Under the pieces are notes generated by a model that was given only the letters and a program-made list of their open reading frames with translations, did no database searches and was not told the DNA's origin. From NCBI GenBank assembly GCA_903927495.1, contig CAIYNH010000659.1, positions 1 to 5,143 on the forward strand: DNA of 5,143 nt, given 5' to 3'. The position numbers and the translations under genes are program-made. This stretch comes from an uncultured beta proteobacterium (GTDB lineage Bacteria > Pseudomonadota > Gammaproteobacteria > Burkholderiales > Burkholderiaceae_C). Positions 1 through 5,143 of the stretch are shown here, piece after piece (position 1 is the first letter of the stretch; every line of letters starts with the position of its first letter).

Positions 1-2021
1 AAACCGCCGACGACGAAGAGTTGAACGGAATTTTTCGATGTGCGCACTCAGTCAAGGGTGGCGCTGCAACGTTTGGCTTCTCTGATGTGGCGGAGTTGAC
101 GCATCAAATGGAGTCTCTGCTGGATCGACTCCGTCGGCACGAGTTGCAACCCAATTTAGCCATGGTCGATGTGTTACTGGAGTCTGCAGATGCCTCCAGA
201 GGTTTGTTGGCGAGGCATCAGTCTGGAGATGGGGGCGAGGGTCCGCCTACAGCCGAACTGGTTGCACGGATCCGGGTTTTGGTAGCTGGGGGCACAGTAG
301 CTACGCCGCCTGTAACCAAGGTTGCAGTTCCGTCACCGGTTATCGTTACTGAACCTGTTGTTGTGATAGCTTCAGTTGCTCAAACAGGGCAAACAACCTC
401 CAAATCCGACGGTAGCGTTCGCTCCTTAGAGATCACCATAAGCCAGTTGGATCGGCCAAATCAGGCGGATGCCATTATGGAGTTGTTTCGCGACATACCA
501 GGTTTGGGTGAAATCAAGGCGATGCCTAGTGGCCGCAATGACGCTCGTATTTTTGCAATAAAAACCAGTTCTACGGATGAAGATTTGCTCGATTTGTTCG
601 CTTTTCATGTGTCACGCGAACAAGTGCTCATCAAAGGCAGTGAAGCAAATGCCGGGTCTCAAAATGTTGCGCCAGTGGCTCAGGTGAAAGCGCCTGCTCC
701 TGAGGTGTCGGAGGCCGATATCACGGGTTTTGGATTCTTTGATGGTGCACCTGGAGCTCCTGCTAACGTTGCCCCTGTTGTTCAGCCCACAGCAGTCGTT
801 GTCGCTGTACAAAACAGTTCAAAGCCCGCGCCGGTAGCGGTCGGACATTCCCAGCCAGAAGCCGCCACCATCCGTGTGGCCATCAGCAAGGTTGACCAAT
901 TGATAAATTTGGTTGGTGAACTCGTGATTACACAGGCCATGCTCGCGCAAAACAGTCGGGCACTCGATCCAGCGTTGTACCAGCAATTGCTGACCGGTTT
1001 AACTGATCTGGATCGAAATACCCGTGATTTGCAAGAATCCGTCATGTCTATTCGCATGATTCCGATGTCGATCGTATTTAGCCGGTTTCCTCGCATGCTT
1101 CGTGATCTAGCCAGCAAACTTGGAAAGAAAGTGGACTTCGTTACGCAGGGTGAAGCCACCGAACTTGACAAGGGGTTGGTTGAAAAAATCACCGATCCGC
1201 TCACACACCTGGTTCGTAACAGTTGTGATCACGGTATTGAAATGCCAGCCGACCGATTACGCTCTGGAAAGTCTGAAACAGGCACCATCACTCTGTCTGC
1301 CGCACATCAGGGTGGTTCCATCGTTATTGAAGTTCGTGACGATGGTAAGGGTATGTCGCGTGAAAAAATTCTGTCGAAAGCTAGAGAGCGCGGACTTGAT
1401 GTCTCAGATCAAATGTCGGACGCGGATGTATGGCAGCTCATTTTTGCGCCGGGATTTTCGACCGCTGAAGTTGTAACTGATGTTTCCGGTCGTGGGGTTG
1501 GTATGGATGTGGTGAAACGCAATATTGCATCATTGAATGGTACGGTTGACATTGAGTCATCTGAAGGCTATGGAATGAAGGTTTCGGTGCGATTGCCCTT
1601 GACATTGGCCATCATGGATGGAATGTCTGTCGGTGTCGGCAATGAGGTTTATATTCTGCCGTTGTCATCTGTGGTGGAGTCATTCCAAGTGAAGTCAGAA
1701 GCAGTAAGCACCGTTGGACAGGGCGCGCAATTGGTGAAGGTACGAGACGAGTACATGCCTGTGATTGAGCTTGAAAAAGTGTTTCAGGTGCCGCGCTTTG
1801 ATGTCGAAAAATCAAGCGACATCATGGTTGTGATCGAGGCTGATGGCAGTCGCGTGGTGTTGCTAGTGGATGAACTCTTGGGACAACAGCAAGTAGTGGT
1901 AAAAAACCTTGAGTCGAACTATCGAAAGGTGCCTAACGTTTCTGGCGCAACTATTTTGGGTGATGGCAAGGTCGCACTGATACTTGATACGGGTGCCTTG
2001 GTACGTCGGTCCCGGCACTGA
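1..2021 (+). CDS. cheA: Chemotaxis histidine kinase CheA (5' partial)
   Basis: CheA autophosphorylates on a histidine under control of chemoreceptors and CheW, then passes the phosphate to CheY and CheB. The reading frame is already open at position 3, so the start codon lies upstream. Compared with E. coli CheA (His48), about 30-35 residues are missing. Numbering from the Leu codon at 21: P1/HPt to about 90, with phospho-acceptor His9 in FRCAHSVKGG (codon 45-47); Ala/Pro/Val-rich linker 91-134; E. coli-like CheY/CheB-binding P2 domain about 135-205; second linker 206-282; P3 dimerisation domain about 283-350; P4 ATPase with N box (HLVRNSCDHGIE, 396-407), G1 (DDGKGM, 440-445), F box (FAPGFST, 475-481) and G2 (GRGVGM, 490-495); P5 CheW-like domain about 527-660, containing ESNYRKV. 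All kinase boxes are intact. The stop codon is TGA at 2019-2021. Small differences from E. coli are a Cys two residues before the phospho-His and a Cys in the N box. Confidence 0.98.
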   Translation, partial: TADDEELNGIFRCAHSVKGGAATFGFSDVAELTHQMESLLDRLRRHELQPNLAMVDVLLESADASRGLLARHQSGDGGEGPPTAELVARIRVLVAGGTVATPPVTKVAVPSPVIVTEPVVVIASVAQTGQTTSKSDGSVRSLEITISQLDRPNQADAIMELFRDIPGLGEIKAMPSGRNDARIFAIKTSSTDEDLLDLFAFHVSREQVLIKGSEANAGSQNVAPVAQVKAPAPEVSEADITGFGFFDGAPGAPANVAPVVQPTAVVVAVQNSSKPAPVAVGHSQPEAATIRVAISKVDQLINLVGELVITQAMLAQNSRALDPALYQQLLTGLTDLDRNTRDLQESVMSIRMIPMSIVFSRFPRMLRDLASKLGKKVDFVTQGEATELDKGLVEKITDPLTHLVRNSCDHGIEMPADRLRSGKSETGTITLSAAHQGGSIVIEVRDDGKGMSREKILSKARERGLDVSDQMSDADVWQLIFAPGFSTAEVVTDVSGRGVGMDVVKRNIASLNGTVDIESSEGYGMKVSVRLPLTLAIMDGMSVGVGNEVYILPLSSVVESFQVKSEAVSTVGQGAQLVKVRDEYMPVIELEKVFQVPRFDVEKSSDIMVVIEADGSRVVLLVDELLGQQQVVVKNLESNYRKVPNVSGATILGDGKVALILDTGALVRRSRH

Positions 2022-2036
2022 AGTTCGTGATCCAAC

Positions 2037-2042
2037 AGGAGA
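2037..2042 (+). promoter_or_regulatory. Strong Shine-Dalgarno site of cheW
   Basis: AGGAGA lies six bases before the ATG at 2049. It is the best ribosome binding site in the window and selects that ATG over the in-frame ATGs at 2058 and 2070, which would be spaced too far away. Confidence 0.85.
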
Positions 2043-2048
2043 AGCAAG

Positions 2049-2537
2049 ATGAGTGCTATGGAAAAATCAATGGATGCAGTGAATGCTGCCGCGCGTGAAT
2101 ATCTAACCTTTCGACTTGATCGGGAAGAATATGGCATTGACATATTGAAGGTACAGGAAATTCGAGGTTATGAGCACCCTACGCGTATTGCAAACGCACC
2201 TTCGTTTATAAAAGGTGTTGTCAACTTGCGCGGTACGATCGTGCCGATTGTTGATATGCGGCTGAAATTCAATTGTGCCAACGCGCAATATGATTCGTTT
2301 ACGGTCGTGATAATTCTGAATTTGCGGCAACGTATTGTTGGCATTGTGGTTGATTCAGTTAGTGATGTGATGGAGTTGGCACCAGAGAACCTGCGTGCGG
2401 CACCCGATGTGGATAGCGCCATTGACGTTGATTCCGTGATCGGTTTAGGCTCGCTTGGCGATCGGATGTTGATTTTGCTGGATATCGAAAAACTGATGTC
2501 TGGCGATGACATGGGTTTGTCATCGGATCTTGGTTGA
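2049..2537 (+). CDS. cheW: Chemotaxis coupling protein CheW
   Basis: CheW is the cytoplasmic adaptor that links chemoreceptor tips to the CheA P5 domain and builds the signalling array. The 162-residue protein is a single CheW domain of normal family length. It starts its first strand at about residues 18-30 (EYLTFRLDREEYGIDI), followed by KVQEIRGYEHPTRIANAP (34-51). The hallmark receptor/CheA-binding segment GVVNLRGTIVPIVDMRLKF spans 56-74, with the NLRG motif at 59-62. The second half (about 84-150) ends in GDRMLILLDIEKLM. There is no extra domain; the last 12 residues form a short polar tail. The start at 2049 is supported by a strong ribosome binding site. The gene follows cheA by 27 nt and precedes cheR by 23 nt, with no hairpin in either gap, so it is almost certainly cotranscribed with both. 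Unlike E. coli, no receptor genes follow it. Confidence 0.98.
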   Translation: MSAMEKSMDAVNAAAREYLTFRLDREEYGIDILKVQEIRGYEHPTRIANAPSFIKGVVNLRGTIVPIVDMRLKFNCANAQYDSFTVVIILNLRQRIVGIVVDSVSDVMELAPENLRAAPDVDSAIDVDSVIGLGSLGDRMLILLDIEKLMSGDDMGLSSDLG

Positions 2538-2543
2538 GACGAC

Positions 2544-2547
2544 AAGG
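2544..2547 (+). promoter_or_regulatory. Weak, distant Shine-Dalgarno candidate of cheR
   Basis: AAGG is the only purine-rich match in the 23-nt gap before cheR, and it sits 13 nt from the ATG at 2561, further than the usual 5-9 nt. An in-frame TGA at 2549-2551 rules out any earlier start. Initiation is probably inefficient or coupled to translation of cheW. Confidence 0.4.
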
Positions 2548-2560
2548 CTGATTCTGCGTT

Positions 2561-3424
2561 ATGGCATTGAATCAATCCGGGCAGTTTTCGCAAAACGCGA
2601 TCGACTCTGACACGCAAGGACGGGAGTTTGCTTGGACAGATTCTGACTTTGATCGAGTCCAGGCACTCATTTACGACCGTGCCGGCATCAGTTTGCATGA
2701 CGGTAAGCACGCCATGGTCTATAGCCGATTGTCCAGGCGATTGCGGGAAACCGGGCACAAGAGTTTTCGTGAGTACTTAACTTGGCTGGAGAGTGATGAT
2801 GGTTCGGAGTGGCAGGAGTTTGTTAACGCGTTGACAACCAACCTGACTTCCTTTTTTAGAGAGCAGCACCACTTTCATATTTTTCGTGACCACCTTAAGT
2901 CCAGTCCTGGTAAGGTTTCATGGCGGGTTTGGTGCAGTGCCGCATCCACTGGCGAGGAGCCTTATTCAATTGCCATGACCGCATTGGAGGCGCTAGGTCA
3001 AGGCATGCACATCAGCTTGACTGCAAGTGACATTGATTCAAAGGTATTGGCAACTGCTGCTCAAGGCGTTTATCGGCTTGAAAATATGAAGAACGTTTCA
3101 GAGAGTCAGTTGCAGCTTTTTTTTCTTCGGGGCAAGGGTGCAAACCAAGGCATGGTACGGGTTAAGACTGAATTGCAACAGATGATTGACTTCGTTATTG
3201 TCAACTTGGTGCGTGATGACTGGCCTTTTCGAGAACCGTTTGATGTTGTTTTTTGTCGCAATGTGATGATTTATTTTGATGGACCGACGCAGCGCAAGGT
3301 GCTCGAACGCATTCATCGTGTGATGGCTCCTGGAGGACTTCTGTTTGTCGGGCATGCCGAAAATTTCAGCGAATCAAGAGATATTTTTGTGCTGAAAGGT
3401 AAGACGGTCTATGAGCGCCGATAG
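2561..3424 (+). CDS. cheR: Chemoreceptor glutamate methyltransferase CheR
   Basis: CheR transfers methyl groups from S-adenosylmethionine to specific glutamates of chemoreceptors, opposing CheB during adaptation. The 287-residue protein matches the usual length. The N-terminal helical domain covers about 24-95 (FAWTDSDFDRVQALIYDRAG, then MVYSRLSRRLR at 52-62), followed by TTNLTSFFRE (92-101), the usual entry to the catalytic fold. The SAM-binding loop is WCSAASTGEEPYSIAM (124-139), with the acidic TASDID segment at 154-159 and the FCRNVMIYFD motif at 231-240. The beta-subdomain carries FLRGKGANQGMVRVKTEL (188-205), which aligns without gaps to what I recall of the receptor-pentapeptide-binding enteric CheR. 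The first 22 residues are a polar, probably disordered extension. ATG 2561 is the earliest possible start because of an in-frame stop at 2549. The end overlaps cheD by 14 nt, which suggests translational coupling. Confidence 0.98.
   Translation: MALNQSGQFSQNAIDSDTQGREFAWTDSDFDRVQALIYDRAGISLHDGKHAMVYSRLSRRLRETGHKSFREYLTWLESDDGSEWQEFVNALTTNLTSFFREQHHFHIFRDHLKSSPGKVSWRVWCSAASTGEEPYSIAMTALEALGQGMHISLTASDIDSKVLATAAQGVYRLENMKNVSESQLQLFFLRGKGANQGMVRVKTELQQMIDFVIVNLVRDDWPFREPFDVVFCRNVMIYFDGPTQRKVLERIHRVMAPGGLLFVGHAENFSESRDIFVLKGKTVYERR
3395..3399 (+). promoter_or_regulatory. Probable ribosome binding site of cheD inside cheR
   Basis: AAAGG lies 11 nt before the ATG at 3411, within the last codons of cheR. 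The next in-frame ATG (3429) has no purine-rich sequence before it, so 3411 is preferred. Ribosomes finishing cheR at 3424 would terminate next to this start. Confidence 0.5.
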
Positions 3425-4169
3425 TCTCATGTCTGCCTTTTCCGGGAGTCAAATCAGGGCTCCCATGAGTTTGCCATCAAGCGGGCAAACTGGCTTAAAC
3501 CCACGATTGGGCACTATGCATGATGCGACAAGATCGAACATTGTGCCCATGGTGTCTCGTGTTGAATACATGAAAACCTTGCAGCGCAGTCCGGGTGAAG
3601 CATCATTTTTTTACAAAGATCACCATTTTCAATATGACGCAGTCAAGGTTTTACCTGGTGAGTACTTTGTCGCCAGTGAGGATATGCTGATAATGACGGT
3701 ACTCGGATCATGCATTTCGGCCTGCATTTGGGACGGTAGGGTACGCGCTGGCGGCATGAATCACTTTATGTTGCCCGACGGGGACAGTGCCGATGGTGGT
3801 GGTCGATATGGTTCCTATGCCATGGAGCTATTGATCAATCAAATGCTGAAAATGGGAGCTCGGCGCGAGACCATGCAAGCCAAGGTGTTTGGTGGTGCCC
3901 AGGTAATGGCTGGCTTCACGACTATGAACGTGGGTGAACGCAATACCCAGTTTGTGCTGGACTATCTTGCCACCGAACGTATTCCAGTGGTATCGCAGGA
4001 CGTTTTGGACATTCATCCTCGAAAAGTAGTCTTCTTCCCAGTAACAGGTAAAGCCTTGGTCAAACGATTGGCGCACTCGCACCCGGAATCACTGGCTGTA
4101 GAAGAGCGCAAAGGCAATGTGGCTACAGTGGTCAAGGCCACTGCCGGTGGCTCGATTGATTTGTTTTGA
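3411..4169 (+). CDS. cheD: Chemoreceptor glutamine deamidase CheD
   Basis: CheD converts specific glutamines of chemoreceptors to glutamates, creating methylation sites, and in some bacteria modulates signalling directly. The 252-residue protein has its CheD domain at about 67-225. The cysteine-type active site is visible: TVLGSCISACIWD places the nucleophile at Cys101 and a conserved Thr at 96, and His118 lies in GGMNHFMLPDG. The Cys-to-His distance of 17 residues equals that recalled for Thermotoga maritima CheD (Cys27, His44). Further family motifs are AKVFGGAQVM (157-166), NVGERNT (173-179), SQDVLDIHPRKVVFF (195-209) and the C-terminal GGSIDLF. The first ~65 residues are Ser/Pro/Met-rich, without a signal peptide or membrane segment, and make the protein about 100 residues longer than the Thermotoga enzyme. 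The gene starts inside the end of cheR. Starts at 3429, 3465, 3516 or 3549 are possible but lack better ribosome sites. Its stop codon is part of the cheB ribosome binding site. Confidence 0.97.
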   Translation: MSADSLMSAFSGSQIRAPMSLPSSGQTGLNPRLGTMHDATRSNIVPMVSRVEYMKTLQRSPGEASFFYKDHHFQYDAVKVLPGEYFVASEDMLIMTVLGSCISACIWDGRVRAGGMNHFMLPDGDSADGGGRYGSYAMELLINQMLKMGARRETMQAKVFGGAQVMAGFTTMNVGERNTQFVLDYLATERIPVVSQDVLDIHPRKVVFFPVTGKALVKRLAHSHPESLAVEERKGNVATVVKATAGGSIDLF

Positions 4170-4172
4170 GGA
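4167..4172 (+). promoter_or_regulatory. Shine-Dalgarno site of cheB overlapping the cheD stop
   Basis: TGAGGA combines the cheD stop codon (TGA, 4167-4169) with a GAGG/AGGA ribosome site. Seven to eight bases separate it from the TTG at 4180, which fixes the cheB start. The nearby ATG at 4172 opens only a three-codon frame ending at 4183 and is too close to the site to be used. Confidence 0.75.
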
Positions 4173-4179
4173 TGTTGAA

Positions 4180-5143
4180 TTGAAGAAAATTCGCGTTGTG
4201 GTGGTAGATGATTCGGCCCTTGTTCGCAGTTTGCTCGCCGAAATCATTAATCGTGAAAATGACATGGAGTGCGTCGGCTGCGCCAACGATCCGCTGATCG
4301 CCAGGGAAATGATCCGTGAGCTCAATCCGGATGTGATTACTTTGGATATTGAGATGCCGCGAATGGATGGCCTTGATTTTCTGGGTCGTTTAATGCGTTT
4401 GCGACCTATGCCGGTGGTGATGATTTCTACATTGACTGAACGCGGGGCCGATGTCACCATGCGAGCTTTGGAGCTAGGTGCGGTCGATTTCGTGTCTAAA
4501 CCGCGCATGGGTGTGGCTGACGGTTTGACCGAGTTGTCGTCACAAATTGTGGAAAAGGTGCGGATTGCTTCAAGCGCAAAAATTAAACGCTCGTTAATGC
4601 CGACCGACACTATCAATAAGCTCCCAAAAGTCAAAACAGATGTGCTTGATCGGCCGGTTGCTTCGTTGTTGGGGCGAGTTTCTTCAGAAAAGTTGATCGT
4701 GATAGGTGCCTCAACTGGTGGCACTGAGGCCATCAAGGAAATACTGACTCGCATGCCAGCCAACTCACCCGGAATTGTGATTACTCAGCATATGCCACCT
4801 GGATTCACGAGCAGTTTTGCAGCCAGACTCAACGGACTTTGCCAGATCGCAGTCCAAGAGGCCGTCAATAGCGAACGGATTTTGCCTGGACATGCCTACA
4901 TCGCTCCTGGCGGCAAACAGTTTCGAATAGGTCGCAGCGGTGCTAACTACGTAGCGGTGGTTGAAGATGGTGAGTTAGTCAATCGGCATAAGCCTTCGGT
5001 TGAAGTCCTGTTCAAATCGGCCGCCGCGGTAGTGGGGCGTAATGCATTTGGCATCATGCTCACCGGAATGGGCAACGATGGTGCCAAGGCTATGCGCGAG
5101 ATGAAAGATGCCGGGAGTTACAACTTTGTCCAAGATGAGGCCT
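4180..5143 (+). CDS. cheB: Chemotaxis response regulator methylesterase/deamidase CheB (3' partial)
   Basis: CheB is the phosphorylation-activated enzyme that removes methyl groups from chemoreceptors and deamidates receptor glutamines. Activated by CheA, it provides adaptation feedback. The window holds 321 complete codons and cuts the gene inside its last domain; E. coli CheB is 349 residues, so roughly 30-40 are missing. The receiver domain (about 3-125) has the acidic pair Asp10-Asp11, phospho-acceptor Asp56 in TLDIEMPRMDG, Ser83/Thr84 in MISTLT and Lys107 in FVSKPR. A linker covers about 126-170. The esterase domain (about 171 onward) shows catalytic Ser178 (IGASTGGTEAI), His204 (TQHMPPGFT) and Asp300 (LTGMGNDGAKAM), matching the Ser-His-Asp triad of the family. 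The start is TTG at 4180, giving the standard MKKIRVVVVDDS opening. No in-frame ATG or GTG occurs nearby upstream, and the ribosome site is well placed. The visible part has no frameshift or missing key residue. Confidence 0.97.
   Translation, partial: MKKIRVVVVDDSALVRSLLAEIINRENDMECVGCANDPLIAREMIRELNPDVITLDIEMPRMDGLDFLGRLMRLRPMPVVMISTLTERGADVTMRALELGAVDFVSKPRMGVADGLTELSSQIVEKVRIASSAKIKRSLMPTDTINKLPKVKTDVLDRPVASLLGRVSSEKLIVIGASTGGTEAIKEILTRMPANSPGIVITQHMPPGFTSSFAARLNGLCQIAVQEAVNSERILPGHAYIAPGGKQFRIGRSGANYVAVVEDGELVNRHKPSVEVLFKSAAAVVGRNAFGIMLTGMGNDGAKAMREMKDAGSYNFVQDEA

Noticed and set aside
291..422. Possible internal repeat in the Val/Ala/Pro-rich CheA linker
   Set aside because: Residues recur (VAV, PVV, TEP) but no unit repeats with a fixed period; composition bias of a flexible linker is enough.
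1120..1476. A + strand open frame of about 118 codons in another frame inside cheA
   Set aside because: It lies entirely within the conserved CheA P4 kinase domain and its product resembles no known protein.
1599..1604. TTGACA resembling a sigma-70 -35 box inside cheA
   Set aside because: No -10-like hexamer follows at 16-18 nt; it encodes conserved LPLTLAI residues of CheA. The TTGACA copies at 2137 and 2831 also lack a credible -10 box.
2022..2048. Terminator or operator in the cheA-cheW gap
   Set aside because: The 27-nt gap has no inverted repeat or T run and is mostly taken up by the cheW ribosome binding site.
2168..2758. Antisense open frame of about 196 codons opposite cheW and cheR
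   Set aside because: Shadow of the + strand codons; low-complexity Ser/Thr/Arg composition, no ribosome site or domain, and it spans the cheW-cheR junction.
4172..4183. ATG at 4172 as a start for cheB or a leader peptide
   Set aside because: It reads only three codons before TGA, is out of the cheB frame, and directly abuts the GAGG ribosome site with no spacing.
4089..4763. Antisense open frame of about 224 codons on the - strand, opposite the end of cheD and the start of cheB
   Set aside because: It is Ser/Arg/Thr/Ile-rich with no recognisable motif, as expected from the reverse complement of coding DNA, and it lies fully opposite two well-supported genes.

Overview
The window lies inside a bacterial chemotaxis gene cluster. 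All genes are on the + strand, tightly packed, in the order cheA (5' end missing) - cheW - cheR - cheD - cheB (3' end missing). Together they encode the excitation core (the histidine kinase CheA and the coupling protein CheW) and the adaptation enzymes (methyltransferase CheR, glutamine deamidase CheD, methylesterase/deamidase CheB). They act at the cytoplasmic tips of chemoreceptor arrays. Receptors change CheA activity through CheW, and CheA passes phosphate to CheB (here) and to CheY (not in the window). CheR, CheB and CheD tune receptor glutamate/glutamine sites.

The organism is most likely a flagellated betaproteobacterium, perhaps Burkholderiales. The CheA closely resembles E. coli CheA in its P1, P2, kinase and CheW-like domains. 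CheD has the long N-terminal extension and the GMNHFMLPDG/ERNTQFVLDYL-type motifs I associate with betaproteobacterial CheD. The order cheA-cheW-cheR-cheD-cheB is also typical of that group's flagellar chemotaxis cluster. Base composition looks close to half GC by eye, which is moderate for the group. I cannot name a genus.

Layout: cheA occupies 1-2021, a 27-nt gap follows, cheW is 2049-2537, a 23-nt gap follows, cheR is 2561-3424, cheD (3411-4169) overlaps cheR by 14 nt, a 10-nt gap follows, and cheB runs from 4180 off the right edge. No gene-free stretch exceeds 30 nt. I see no terminator, convincing internal promoter, RNA gene, mobile element, repeat array or CRISPR. The compact spacing argues for one polycistronic message whose promoter lies upstream of the window.

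Catalytic and phosphorylation residues are present in every gene, so the cluster looks functional. I did not find a previously undescribed system. The points worth a second look are modest: the graded translation-initiation signals along the operon, the UUG start of cheB, a compact aromatic/Pro motif in the CheA linker, the extended CheD N-terminus, and the absence of a receptor gene between cheW and cheR.
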